Shown here in pieces: positions 16,892 to 25,593 of a stretch of DNA of 64,000 nucleotides. The position numbers and the translations under genes were made by a program. The notes below the pieces were generated by a model. It saw nothing but the letters and a program-made list of their open reading frames with translations. It was not told where the DNA came from and ran no database searches. The stretch lies in NCBI RefSeq assembly GCF_000620625.1, contig NZ_JIAW01000032.1, positions 1 to 64,000 on the forward strand. The letters run 5' to 3'. The stretch's first letter is position 1. The number at the start of each line of letters is the position of its first letter. Source of the DNA: Mycobacterium sp. URHB0044. GTDB taxonomy: Bacteria; Actinomycetota; Actinomycetes; Mycobacteriales; Mycobacteriaceae.

Positions 16892-18072
16892 AGTATGAAA
16901 ACGTCTCACTGCCTACCGGCGCGATATGGTCCTCGCCATTCGTGCGCTGGCAGGGCGCACTTGCGGACTCCTCGAGCCTCGATGTCGCCGCGGCTGTGAC
17001 TACGCGGGCACTATCGCAGCGGTCCATCGACGTGGAGATGATCGACGAACTCGTGTTGGGCATCACGATTCCGCAGCCGGGGTCGTTCTTCGGTCCGCCG
17101 ACACTTGCCGCACAGATGGGGATGCCGGATGTGGCCGGGCCGATGATCGCTCGGGCCTGCGCTACCGGGGTGGCGGCCCTACATGCCGCCGCCGCCACCG
17201 TTGCCGGCAGCGGCGGTGTGTCGCTGGTGGTCACCACCGATCGAACCAGCAACGGGCCCAACCTGATTTACCCATCGTCATCGACGCCCGGTGGATCGCC
17301 CGTGGTCGAGAACGTGGTCCAGGAGAATTTCGCCCGCGACCCCTGGGCCGGAACTTCGATGATGGCTGCGGCCGAGATCGTCGCCGCCGAGCAGCGAGTC
17401 AGCAGGCAGGAACTCGATGACGTGGCGGCACTGCGCTACGAGCAGTACGAGCGCGCGCTCGCCGGCGATCGTGCATTCCAGCGCGCCTACATGGTGCCGG
17501 TCGAAGTGGGACAGGGTCGGCGAACTGTCACCGTTGAGCAGGACGAAGGCATCCGACCCATCGACGCCCAGAAGATTCGATCACTACCTGCCGCCACCAA
17601 AGACGGGCTTCACACAGGTGCGACACAGACACATCCCGCCGACGGCGCCGCCGGGGCGCTCGTGACGACCACCGAACGCGCTCGCGAGATATCCGGTGGC
17701 GGCGTGGTCGAGATCCTCGCGTCCGGGTTTGCGCGAGTAGCGCGCAGCCGCATGCCCGAAGCGCCCGTGCCGGCGGCCATGGCAGCGCTCGCAGACGCCG
17801 GCCTGACCATGGACGAGGTCGACGCGGTGACCACCCACAACCCGTTCGCCGTCAACGATGTCGTGTTCGCCCGGCGCACCGGGCGTGACCTCGCTGCGAT
17901 GAATAACTATGGATGCAGCCTGATCTGGGGGCATCCGCAGGCGCCTACCGGGACGCGCGCACTCGCTGAACTCGTCACCGAACTCACCAACCGCGGCGGT
18001 GGTGTGGGCCTGTTCACGGGCTGCGCGGCCGGAGACACGGCCGGTGCACTCGTCGTGCGTGTACGGGATTAA
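16888..18072 (+). CDS. Thiolase family protein (acetyl-CoA acyltransferase)
   Basis: 394 residues. The acylated cysteine is C91 in MIARACATGVAALH. The His motif is THNPFAVNDVVF, and the C-terminal GCSLIWGHPQAPTGTR and GLFTGCAAGDTAGA supply the remaining active-site His and Cys. The enzyme cleaves a 3-oxoacyl-CoA to acetyl-CoA and a shortened acyl-CoA. Start ATG 16888 overlaps the CoxS-like stop. It is followed 22 nt later by a 3-hydroxyacyl-CoA-dehydrogenase-like SDR, then a hydratase and an acyl-CoA dehydrogenase, so a full beta-oxidation set is present. Confidence 0.93.
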   Translation: MKYENVSLPTGAIWSSPFVRWQGALADSSSLDVAAAVTTRALSQRSIDVEMIDELVLGITIPQPGSFFGPPTLAAQMGMPDVAGPMIARACATGVAALHAAAATVAGSGGVSLVVTTDRTSNGPNLIYPSSSTPGGSPVVENVVQENFARDPWAGTSMMAAAEIVAAEQRVSRQELDDVAALRYEQYERALAGDRAFQRAYMVPVEVGQGRRTVTVEQDEGIRPIDAQKIRSLPAATKDGLHTGATQTHPADGAAGALVTTTERAREISGGGVVEILASGFARVARSRMPEAPVPAAMAALADAGLTMDEVDAVTTHNPFAVNDVVFARRTGRDLAAMNNYGCSLIWGHPQAPTGTRALAELVTELTNRGGGVGLFTGCAAGDTAGALVVRVRD

Positions 18073-18094
18073 GACCGAAGATCAAGGAGAACCA

Positions 18095-18859
18095 ATGGAA
18101 ATCAAAGGTGTTGCGGCGCTCGTCACGGGAGGGGCGTCGGGGCTGGGTGCCGCCACGGCGGCGGCCTTGGCTGAGCGCGGCGCAATCGTGTTCGGCCTGG
18201 ATCTGCCCGACGCGGTCAAGAAGGCGCAGGACGTCGATCGACGCGCGGCACTGCTGGAGGCGGACGTTACCGATACCGCCGACGTCAGCGCTGCACTCGC
18301 TGAGATCGGGCGCGGAGGCGCGCCTCTACGTGTCGTGGTGAACTGCGCCGGGATCGGTCCGTCATCCCGGGTCTTGAGCCGCAGGGGGCCACATGACATC
18401 GAGCTGTTCGCCACCGTGCTGCGCGTCAATCTCCTTGGCACGTTCAATGTTCTGCGGCTGGCCGCCGCGGCGATGGCCGGCAGCGAGCCGGTCGACGACG
18501 CCGGTCAGCGGGGCGTGGTGATCAACACCGCTTCGGTAGCGGCGTTCGAGGGACAGATCGGGCAGGTGGCGTACGCCGCGTCGAAGGGCGGCGTGCATGC
18601 GATCACGCTACCGGCCGCCCGCGATCTCGCCCAGTACGGCATCCGGGTCAATACGATCGCACCCGGCATCGTCGATACCCCAATGCTGGCCACCGTCACC
18701 GATGAATTCCGCACGGCCCTCGGCGAATCGGTGCCGTTTCCCAAACGTCTTGCCAGCGCAGCCGAATTCGGAGCGCTCGCGGTCAGTATCGTCGAGCAGG
18801 ACTACCTCAACGGTGAAACCATAAGGCTGGACGGCGCTCTGCGGATGGCACCGAGATGA
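18095..18859 (+). CDS. SDR family oxidoreductase (3-hydroxyacyl-CoA dehydrogenase type 2-like)
   Basis: 254 residues. It has the cofactor motif TGGASGLG, an Asp (GLDLPD) favouring NAD, and the intact YAASK catalytic pair in GQVAYAASKGGVHAITLPAARDLA. The whole pattern, including LRVNLLGTFNVLRLAAAAM, resembles HSD17B10-type 3-hydroxyacyl-CoA dehydrogenases. ATG 18095 is preceded by AAGGAG (18084-18089). The stop overlaps the next start (ATGA). It would oxidise the hydroxyacyl-CoA made by the hydratase at 18856 for the thiolase at 16888. Confidence 0.9.
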   Translation: MEIKGVAALVTGGASGLGAATAAALAERGAIVFGLDLPDAVKKAQDVDRRAALLEADVTDTADVSAALAEIGRGGAPLRVVVNCAGIGPSSRVLSRRGPHDIELFATVLRVNLLGTFNVLRLAAAAMAGSEPVDDAGQRGVVINTASVAAFEGQIGQVAYAASKGGVHAITLPAARDLAQYGIRVNTIAPGIVDTPMLATVTDEFRTALGESVPFPKRLASAAEFGALAVSIVEQDYLNGETIRLDGALRMAPR

Positions 18860-19674
18860 GCGGCCAGCCCTCCAACATCCATCTGTCCGAAGCGACGGAA
18901 CCCGCCGCGGTGGGGGAGCGCCGCGGCGGCGTGGCGATCATTCGGTTGAACCGCCCCGCAGCGTTGAACTCAGTCAACGCCGCATTGTCGACGGCCGTGG
19001 GGGAGTTGATCGAGCAAGCCGCTGCCGACGACGAGGTTCGCGTCGTGGTGTTGACCGGAACCGGCCGTGCCTTCTGCGCCGGAGCGGACCTCAAAGCCCT
19101 TGCTTCGGGCGAGTCGCTCGACGCGCCAGGGCATCCCGAGTGGGGTTTCGCCGGCTACACGCGCCATTGGATCGAAAAGCCGACCATCGCAGCGGTCAAC
19201 GGCTTTGCGTTGGGCGGGGGAACAGAACTCGTGCTCGCCAGCGACCTCGCGGTGGTCGACGAGAACGCCAAGCTTGGATTGCCCGAGGTCACCCGTGGGC
19301 TGTTCGCGGCAGCCGGCGGCGTACTGCGGCTGCAGACGCAGATTCCGTTCAAAATCGCGGCCGAGATGGTACTGACAGGCAAGCCGATCACCGCGGCAGA
19401 AGCGCACGGTCTGGGCTTGATCAATCAGATCGTCGCGGCGGGCACCGCGCTCGATGCCGCGCTCGACGTTGCCGAGACCATTGCGAAGAACGCGCCGATT
19501 GCAGTGCGTGAGTCGAAGACCCTGCTGCACAAGGCCGCCCATAGTTCGACGTGGGATCCGCCGGTGTGGGCGCTCAATCAGGACGCCATGGGTCGAGTCT
19601 TCAACAGCGCGGACGCGCGCGAGGGTGCCAAGGCCTTCGCAGAGAAGCGTCCGCCCGTGTGGTCGAACAGCTGA
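18856..19674 (+). CDS. Enoyl-CoA hydratase/isomerase family protein
   Basis: 272 residues, canonical crotonase. Oxyanion-hole segments FCAGADLKAL and NGFALGGGTELVLASD are intact. Both catalytic glutamates are present (GTELVLA and LPEVTRG), unlike the paralogue at 14854. It likely hydrates an enoyl-CoA in beta-oxidation. The ~30-residue N-terminal extension before GVAIIRLNRP is ordinary in this family. The ATG overlaps the SDR stop. Confidence 0.92.
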   Translation: MSGQPSNIHLSEATEPAAVGERRGGVAIIRLNRPAALNSVNAALSTAVGELIEQAAADDEVRVVVLTGTGRAFCAGADLKALASGESLDAPGHPEWGFAGYTRHWIEKPTIAAVNGFALGGGTELVLASDLAVVDENAKLGLPEVTRGLFAAAGGVLRLQTQIPFKIAAEMVLTGKPITAAEAHGLGLINQIVAAGTALDAALDVAETIAKNAPIAVRESKTLLHKAAHSSTWDPPVWALNQDAMGRVFNSADAREGAKAFAEKRPPVWSNS

Positions 19675-19685
19675 AGGCTGGATGG

Positions 19686-20153
19686 ATGACACACGGCAAC
19701 ACCGGCACGCATAGATCCGATGTGGCGGACTTCGTCGTAACGCGCAGCGTATCGACCCGATGGGCGGACATCGATCTTTTCGGGCACATGACTGCCTCGG
19801 TCTATGGCCAGTTGTTCGACACCGCGATCAACGGCTGGCTGGTCCAGGAAGCCGGCTACGAACCCGAGCGCGCGGGAATCATCGGCGTCGTTGCGCATTA
19901 CGAATGTGACTACCACCGCGAGGTGCGCTTTCCGGAGGCACTCACCGTCGGATTGCGCGTCGACTCCATCGGACGCACGAGTGTCACCTATCATGCCGCC
20001 CTCTTTGGTGCAGCGGGACCCGATGGTCAACCTCGGCATCTGGCCGCCGAGGCGCGGTGGGTCCATGTCTATATCGACCGTCTCAGGCGGCGGCCGGTCG
20101 AAATACCCTCGGAGCTGCGCGCTTTCCTCGAACTGACGGGAGATCGGCGATGA
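19686..20153 (+). CDS. Acyl-CoA thioesterase, 4HBT hotdog family
   Basis: 155 residues. The hotdog-fold motif is TRWADIDLFGHMTASVYGQLFDTA, equivalent to the D-x-GHV-N-Y pattern of YbgC/4-hydroxybenzoyl-CoA thioesterases, with the catalytic Asp at the start. The rest (YECDYHREVRFPEALTVGLRVDSIG) matches the central strands. ATG 19686 follows AAGG by ~9 nt. The stop overlaps the acyl-CoA dehydrogenase start (ATGA). It may release CoA from an end-product or stalled intermediate. Confidence 0.88.
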   Translation: MTHGNTGTHRSDVADFVVTRSVSTRWADIDLFGHMTASVYGQLFDTAINGWLVQEAGYEPERAGIIGVVAHYECDYHREVRFPEALTVGLRVDSIGRTSVTYHAALFGAAGPDGQPRHLAAEARWVHVYIDRLRRRPVEIPSELRAFLELTGDRR

Positions 20154-21301
20154 CCGGGTTCGGCATGTTCGCACTGCCCGACGAACACCAACAACTCCGT
20201 GCCGTGGTGCGCGAGCTGTGCGAGAAGCACGTCGCCCCACACGCCGCCGACGTCGACGAGCAAGCGCGCTATCCCGATGAGGCGCTCTCTGCGCTCATCA
20301 ACGCGGGTCTGGCCGCCGTCCACATCCCGGAGAAGTACGGCGGTCAAGACGGGGACCTCGTCGCCAGCTGCATCGTCGTCGAGGAGCTCGCACGGGTGTG
20401 CGCATCCTCGTCAATGATTGCCACCTGCAACAAGCTTGGAACCACCGGTTTGATCATGCGGGGCTCGGAGGAGCTCAAGGACGAGGTATTGCCGGCGATA
20501 GCCTCGGGTGAGGCGATGGCCTCGTATGCCCTCTCCGAGCGTGAGGCAGGAAGCGATGCCGCCGCGATGAGGACTCGAGCGCGCGCCGACGGTGACGGAT
20601 GGGTTCTCGATGGCTCCAAGTGCTGGATCTCCAACGGCGGCAGGTCGGCGTGGTACACGGTGATGGCTGTGACGGATCCCGATAGCGGCGCACGCGGCAT
20701 CTCGGCGTTCATGGTGCACGAGGACGACGCCGGCTTCAGCGTCGGCCCACCGGAACGCAAGATGGGGTTGAAGGGCTCGCCAACCACGGAGGTGTACTTC
20801 GAGCGCTGTCGCATCCCGGGCGCACGGCTCATCGGCGATCCGGGCACCGGATTTGGCACCGCGTTGGCCACCCTCGACCGCACTCGACCCACCATCGGCG
20901 CACAGGCGGTCGGCATCGCACAGGGCGCCATGGAGGCGGCACTGATATATGTCCAGGAGCGCAGGCAATTTCGGCAGCGGATCGGGGACTTTCAGGGCGT
21001 ACAGTTCATGCTCGCGGACATGGCCATGAAGATCGAAGCCGCACGAATGTTGGTCTACGCGGCGGCGGCCCGCGCTGATCGGGACGAGGAGCCGCTGAGC
21101 TTCACCTCGGCTGCGTCAAAGTGCTTCGCCTCGGACGTCGCGATGCAGGTGACCACGGACGCGGTGCAGTTGTTCGGCGGGGCCGGTTACACCAAGGACT
21201 TTCCGGTCGAACGCTTCATGCGCGACGCCAAGGTGACGCAAATCTACGAGGGCACCAACGAGATCCAGCGCGTCGTGATGGCCCGCACACTGTTGAGGTG
21301 A
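20150..21301 (+). CDS. Acyl-CoA dehydrogenase
   Basis: 383 residues, full-length FAD-dependent acyl-CoA dehydrogenase. The FAD/substrate segment is ALSEREAGSDAAAMRT, and WISNGG and LFGGAGYTKDFPVERFMRDAKV are typical. The catalytic base is E367 in QIYEGTNEIQR. It introduces the alpha-beta double bond in an acyl-CoA. It starts by ATGA overlap with the thioesterase and is the last gene of the TetR-controlled operon; 111 bp without a recognisable gene follow. Confidence 0.95.
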   Translation: MTGFGMFALPDEHQQLRAVVRELCEKHVAPHAADVDEQARYPDEALSALINAGLAAVHIPEKYGGQDGDLVASCIVVEELARVCASSSMIATCNKLGTTGLIMRGSEELKDEVLPAIASGEAMASYALSEREAGSDAAAMRTRARADGDGWVLDGSKCWISNGGRSAWYTVMAVTDPDSGARGISAFMVHEDDAGFSVGPPERKMGLKGSPTTEVYFERCRIPGARLIGDPGTGFGTALATLDRTRPTIGAQAVGIAQGAMEAALIYVQERRQFRQRIGDFQGVQFMLADMAMKIEAARMLVYAAAARADRDEEPLSFTSAASKCFASDVAMQVTTDAVQLFGGAGYTKDFPVERFMRDAKVTQIYEGTNEIQRVVMARTLLR

Positions 21302-21412
21302 CGTGGCTGCGAATAGCGGATCGAGGTCGGCGAATACCGGCTTTTGTCCTGAGTTTCCGCCGTGCAGGCTTGAATTCCTACACGCTCGACGGCGCTTCGC
21401 CGACGGAGGGAA

Positions 21413-22195
21413 GTGACCAACGTGCCGACTAAAGCCGTTCTATGTGTTACCGCCGACAACCTGGGCCAGGCGGCCGCGATCACGATGGGTGCGGCCAGCC
21501 GCCCCGATCCGCAGGAGGCGGGCATCCAGGGTGTGCCGCACATGCTGGACCTGTTGGACAGGCTTGGGATCACAGTGACGTACTTCGTCGAGGGCTGGAA
21601 CGGGCTGCACCACGCCGAGGTGATTCGCTCAGTCATTTCGCGGGGACACGAGATCGGGCTACACGGTTGGGCTCACGAGAAGTGGGAGTCCCTCTCCGAC
21701 GGCCACAGAGAGGCTCTGCTGTTCGACGGGACTGCCGCGCTGCGCCTTGCCGGCGTCGAGCCGGCCGGATTCCGCGCCCCAGGCGGATATCGAGGCGGCC
21801 GAACGGCTGCGGTGCTTCGTGAGTTGGGCTATTCCTTCGACGCAAGCATCGACCACGAGTCGGAGGCGGAACCGATCGCGGTCAGGCGGTTGCCGGAGGG
21901 CATCACCAACATCCCGTTCGCCTGGAACATGATCGATGCGTACCACTACTACCTGCATCCCGAGGGTGAACGCACCCCTGCCCAAGCTCTCGCGCAGTTC
22001 AACGCGACCCTCGACCACGCGATCGATACCCACGGCCTCGTCACGTTCATCATGCACCCCGGCGTGTCCTTTGCCGGCGACGAGGAGCGGTACGGGGCGG
22101 TGCGCGACTTCCTGGCGGGCGCGGTGGCGTCACCCGAGGTTGAGGTCCTCAGCGCGGGGCAGCTCGCAAGCCGACACCTGGTCGCCAACGCTTGA
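21413..22195 (+). CDS. Polysaccharide deacetylase (NodB-homology) family protein, PuuE-like
   Basis: 260 residues. A TIM-barrel-like NodB fold is suggested by VLCVTADNLGQ (metal-Asp strand), VTYFVEGWN, the H-x3-H metal pair in HEIGLHGWAHEKWE and the conserved GFRAPGGYRGGRT loop. The VTADN motif replaces the usual TFDD, so the first metal site is modified. Proteins like this are not always polysaccharide enzymes; the cytosolic PuuE/HpPgdA branch acts on small amides, and no signal peptide is present here. GTG 21413 is 3 nt after GGAGG; GTG 21422 is an alternative. The neighbouring MarR-FCD gene starts at or shortly after its stop. Confidence 0.75.
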   Translation: MTNVPTKAVLCVTADNLGQAAAITMGAASRPDPQEAGIQGVPHMLDLLDRLGITVTYFVEGWNGLHHAEVIRSVISRGHEIGLHGWAHEKWESLSDGHREALLFDGTAALRLAGVEPAGFRAPGGYRGGRTAAVLRELGYSFDASIDHESEAEPIAVRRLPEGITNIPFAWNMIDAYHYYLHPEGERTPAQALAQFNATLDHAIDTHGLVTFIMHPGVSFAGDEERYGAVRDFLAGAVASPEVEVLSAGQLASRHLVANA

Positions 22196-22261
22196 GTGGG
22201 GGCCGACACCCGTAGCCGGCGCAAGATCGTGTTTTCCCTTCCTCGGGGATACATTGACTTT

Positions 22262-23257
22262 GTGGCCGAGACGTCCCGCGACACAACAGGTGCGCAGCTG
22301 GACCTCGATGCGCTCACGTTATCTGCGTGGCGGCTCGTTCAGGACGCAAGCGAGGCGGTGGAGGCCCGCATCGCTGCCGAACTCGAAGAGACGACCGGCC
22401 TGCTGTTGGAGTGGTACGGGATTCTCCTGCACGTCTACGAATTCGGGGAGGACGGCCGACTTCCCCAGCACGCCCTGGAGCGGTATCTACGGCTGAGCCA
22501 GAGCGGGATCAGCCGCATGGTCTCGAAGATGCAGGCTGCGGGCCTGCTGCAGCGCGTACCGATTCCGCATGATCGCCGCAACGTCTACGTCGTGCTCACT
22601 GAGCGTGGTCGTGACGTCTTTCTTCGGGCAACACCCGTGCATCACGCAGCCGTCCAGCGGCACTTCGGGGACTGGTTGTCGAAGAAGGAGCTGACAGCCG
22701 TGACGTCAGGGCTGGGCAAGGTGGTCACCGCGACCGTCGACCCGAAGGCGGCCGAACACGATGATCGGCTGGACCAGTTGATGAGCTTCGGGCAGAGCGT
22801 GCTGTCGCTCACCTCGGATGCGGTCACAGTCAGCGACGCCGTCGTCGTGCGCGACGCCTTGGAACCGTTGGTCCTATCCGACGCCGCCAGGCATGTGACG
22901 CCGGCGGCGGTGACGGACTTACGTGCGGCGGTCTCGCGGATGACCACCTTGATCGACTCGCCCGAGGACTTCTTCCGCGCTGACTGGGATCTGCACCGGG
23001 TCATCGCGGGTCTGTGCCAGAACAAGGTGCTACGTACGACCTACCTTGCGCTGCTCGACGTCGTGTCGTCCCATCTCGACACGGTGGTCACGACCAGCAA
23101 CTTGCCGCAGTACCTCACTGAACGCCTGGCCGTGCACGCCCGTCTGGTCGATGCCGTGGCATCTGGTGACTCTGCAGCGGTGTCGGCAGCGGCCCAGGCC
23201 CACCACTTCAGCAGCGTCCGATACCGGCTCGTCGACGGCTCATCCCATACCGCGTAA
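22262..23257 (+). CDS. MarR-FCD fusion transcriptional regulator
   Basis: 331 residues with an unusual domain order. Residues ~15-150 are a MarR-type winged helix: SQSGISRMVSKMQAAGLLQRVP recognition region and the DRRNVYVVLTERG wing. Residues ~175-325 look like the FCD effector domain of GntR regulators, with its metal residues D241-x3-H245 (DWDLHR), H292 and H314. GTG 22262 is chosen because TACATT (22250-22255) lies 6 nt upstream and no ribosome site is present, as in a leaderless mRNA; an in-frame GTG at 22196 next to the previous stop is the alternative. The 3' end overlaps the enolase-like gene on the opposite strand by 18 bp. It probably controls that minus-strand operon or its own. Confidence 0.82.
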   Translation: MAETSRDTTGAQLDLDALTLSAWRLVQDASEAVEARIAAELEETTGLLLEWYGILLHVYEFGEDGRLPQHALERYLRLSQSGISRMVSKMQAAGLLQRVPIPHDRRNVYVVLTERGRDVFLRATPVHHAAVQRHFGDWLSKKELTAVTSGLGKVVTATVDPKAAEHDDRLDQLMSFGQSVLSLTSDAVTVSDAVVVRDALEPLVLSDAARHVTPAAVTDLRAAVSRMTTLIDSPEDFFRADWDLHRVIAGLCQNKVLRTTYLALLDVVSSHLDTVVTTSNLPQYLTERLAVHARLVDAVASGDSAAVSAAAQAHHFSSVRYRLVDGSSHTA

Positions 23258-24580
23258 AGCCGTTGACCGGGGGGTGGCCGTCCGCAGTGGCGCCAACCCC
23301 GAGGTCCCGGCGAACACTGCAGCCTCGCCCAGGCGGGCCTCGATTCCGAGCAGGCGGTTCCACTTGGCGGTGCGCTCCGAACGCATGGTGGAACCCACCT
23401 TGATCTGACCGGTGCGCCAGCCGATGGACAGATCAGCCAACCAGTCATCCTCCGTCTCGCCTGAGCGCGCCGACAAGACTGTGGCCATGCCTGACCGAGA
23501 CGCCAGATCCACGACCGCGCGTGCGTCGGACAAGGTGCCGACCTGATTGGGCTTGACGAGCACCGCATTGGCGGCGTTCTCCTCGATGCCTCGGTTGAGC
23601 CGGGCGACGTTCGTGCAGAACAGGTCGTCGCCCATCAGCTGGATGTTGCCCAGCACCGTCGCCGCTTCCGTCCAGCCTCCCCAGTCGTCCTCGGCCAGAA
23701 CGTCTTCGATCGAAATGATGGGGAAGTCCTCACACCACTTCGCGAATTCGGCTACCAACTCCGCAGCTTGGACCGTGCGGTCCTCGGCGGCAAGGTGGTA
23801 GCGGTTGTTGACGGGGTCGTGAAACTGCGTGGCGGCGACATCGATCGCGAAGGCCGCGTCGGTGCCCAGTTGGTAGCCTGCGCGCTCGACGCCGGCGGCG
23901 AGCAACTCGAGCGCGTGGCGGTTCGATGGCAGGACCGGTCCCAACCCGCCCTCGTCGGCGACAAGGGCTACGTTGAGCCCTTCCTCCCCCGCGACCTGCG
24001 CCGTCGCCGCGCGAATCCGCCATGCGATTTCCATCGCTGACGTGAACGTGTCCGCTCCGACGGGCACGACCAGAAAATCCTGCACGTCCACGGCCCGTGC
24101 GGCGTGAGCGCCACCGGAGATGATGTTCACCATCGGCATTGGCAGGAGGAACTGCTCGCCGTCCCCGCGGTCTACGAAGCGGTACAACGGTTGTCCGCTC
24201 ATGTCGGCAGCGGCGCGGGCCGTGGCCACCGACAGCGCCAGCACGGCGTTTGCCCCGAGCCGCGACAGGTCGGCCGTGCCGTCTGCTCTCCGCAGTGCCG
24301 TGTCCACCGAGACCTGGTCGACGGAGTCCAGACCACGCACGGCCGCGGCCAGCTCGCCCGCCGCGTTCGCCACCGCCCGCTGAACACCGCGGCCGGCGTA
24401 GCGGTCACCGCCGTCGCGGAGCTCGCGGGCCTCGTGTCGGCCGGTCGACGCGCCGGAGGGAACGATCGCGGTTCCGACGGCGCCGCCGCCGAGGGTCACC
24501 TCGACCGCGACCGTCGGGCTGCCCCGCGAGTCCAGCGCTTGCCATGCGAAGATCTCGCCGATCTCACCGACACCGGTCAT
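23240..24580 (-). CDS. Enolase paralogue with substituted catalytic residues
   Basis: 446 residues, aligned along its whole length with enolase. Retained: SGASTG (42-47), the H159 loop, E210 (ADEGG), the Mg ligands D247, E292 and D318, the base K343 (LVKPNQ) and K394 (GQIK). Changed: the position of yeast Glu168 is R188 (SAMEIAWRIRAA), and His373 of the invariant SHRSGETED is A371 (SARSGETED). It keeps the metal and proton-abstraction apparatus but loses part of the acid side of the site, so ordinary 2-phosphoglycerate dehydration is doubtful. It is third in an operon with a 2-hydroxyacid dehydrogenase and a kinase, with ATGA overlap. A modified substrate or reaction is the favoured inference. 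It is probably not the housekeeping enolase. Confidence 0.88.
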   Translation of the reverse strand: MTGVGEIGEIFAWQALDSRGSPTVAVEVTLGGGAVGTAIVPSGASTGRHEARELRDGGDRYAGRGVQRAVANAAGELAAAVRGLDSVDQVSVDTALRRADGTADLSRLGANAVLALSVATARAAADMSGQPLYRFVDRGDGEQFLLPMPMVNIISGGAHAARAVDVQDFLVVPVGADTFTSAMEIAWRIRAATAQVAGEEGLNVALVADEGGLGPVLPSNRHALELLAAGVERAGYQLGTDAAFAIDVAATQFHDPVNNRYHLAAEDRTVQAAELVAEFAKWCEDFPIISIEDVLAEDDWGGWTEAATVLGNIQLMGDDLFCTNVARLNRGIEENAANAVLVKPNQVGTLSDARAVVDLASRSGMATVLSARSGETEDDWLADLSIGWRTGQIKVGSTMRSERTAKWNRLLGIEARLGEAAVFAGTSGLAPLRTATPRSTALRGMG

Positions 24581-25593
24581 TGTGTGCTCCTCCAGAATTC
24601 GTCAATGGTCATGCCGCGGTGAGCAATTGCCGCGGACGCGATCGTCCTGCCCCGGCTCCGTGCGGTTTCGTCGAGATAGTCGACCGGGGACTTCCCGTCC
24701 ATTCGGGCCAGTAGCAGACAGGCAGAGTGCAGCGTGAGATGGCCTTCGTCCCAAGGTAATCCGACCGCGGCGGCGCGGTATCGGCGCAGGAAGACCTCCG
24801 CGGCGGCCTGGTAGTCCGCATGCAACCGAGGCCGTAACAGGGACTTGCACATCAGGTGGCTCAGCATGAACGCCACATCGAAGACCGGGTCTCCATAGTG
24901 GGCCACTTCCCAATCAATGACCCAAGTGCGTGTGTCGCTGGTCAGGACGTTCTTGGGCGAGAAGTCGCCATGAACTAGGCACAGTCCGCGATCGAGCAGA
25001 GCCGCGGCCGCCGCATCGAGTTCGGTGGCCAAGTTCGGGTGACGTATGCCGACCCAGCGGTAGAACGGATCGATCCTCAGCTGCCGGAACGCCTCGGTGC
25101 CGGCGAATCGGTCGGCGATCGCGGGGTCTGCTGCCGTCGTGGTGTGCCACTTCGCCAGGACCTCTCCCAGGTGGCTGGCGACACGAAGGTCGACCACACC
25201 GTCCAGCAAGTCAGCCTTCCAATCGTGGCAATCGGTGCCAGCGTGCCCGATCACCAGGACGAGCGCGCTTTCGTCGACATCGATTACCGGCGGAACCCAC
25301 ATCGGCTGAACGGCGGCCGCCGCGCGAAGCGCCGATGCCTCAGTGAGGATCCGATCGGGATCGGCCAGCCATTCCTCGGCGACTCGTAACCGTCCGAGCG
25401 CACGCTTGACTACCACGTCGATACCGTCACCATGTACGGCATGCACATCGTTGGAGACCCCGCCCGCCAATTGTCGTACGGTGACCGGAGTTCCATCGAG
25501 GAGCCCTCGCCGACGGAGATGGGTCGTGATCTCGTCGGCTTCGGATCCGACGAGCACCGCACCCGGCGGGGGATTGCCGTCCACTGTGCTCAC
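24577..25593 (-). CDS. Phosphotransferase family kinase (APH / choline-kinase / MtnK-like fold)
   Basis: 338 residues. The kinase core shows a nucleotide-loop region GGVSNDVHAV with K63 (VVVKRAL), the catalytic HGD loop (L-V-H208-G-D210...N215 in VHGDFSPKNVL) and the metal Asp of VIDWEVAHYGDP (D227). The pattern fits APH-fold kinases that phosphorylate hydroxyls of small molecules (aminoglycosides, choline, methylthioribose, homoserine). It sits between a 2-hydroxyacid dehydrogenase and an enolase paralogue with 4-bp overlaps on both sides, so its likely role is to phosphorylate the hydroxyacid for the enolase-like enzyme rather than drug resistance. The substrate is unknown. Confidence 0.87.
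   Translation of the reverse strand: MSTVDGNPPPGAVLVGSEADEITTHLRRRGLLDGTPVTVRQLAGGVSNDVHAVHGDGIDVVVKRALGRLRVAEEWLADPDRILTEASALRAAAAVQPMWVPPVIDVDESALVLVIGHAGTDCHDWKADLLDGVVDLRVASHLGEVLAKWHTTTAADPAIADRFAGTEAFRQLRIDPFYRWVGIRHPNLATELDAAAAALLDRGLCLVHGDFSPKNVLTSDTRTWVIDWEVAHYGDPVFDVAFMLSHLMCKSLLRPRLHADYQAAAEVFLRRYRAAAVGLPWDEGHLTLHSACLLLARMDGKSPVDYLDETARSRGRTIASAAIAHRGMTIDEFWRSTQ

Noticed and set aside
23240..24580. Housekeeping enolase
   Set aside because: Two otherwise invariant catalytic residues are changed and the gene lies in a kinase/dehydrogenase operon; the housekeeping gene is expected elsewhere.
24577..25593. Aminoglycoside resistance kinase
   Set aside because: The fold fits, but the operon context with a 2-hydroxyacid dehydrogenase and an enolase paralogue points to metabolism.
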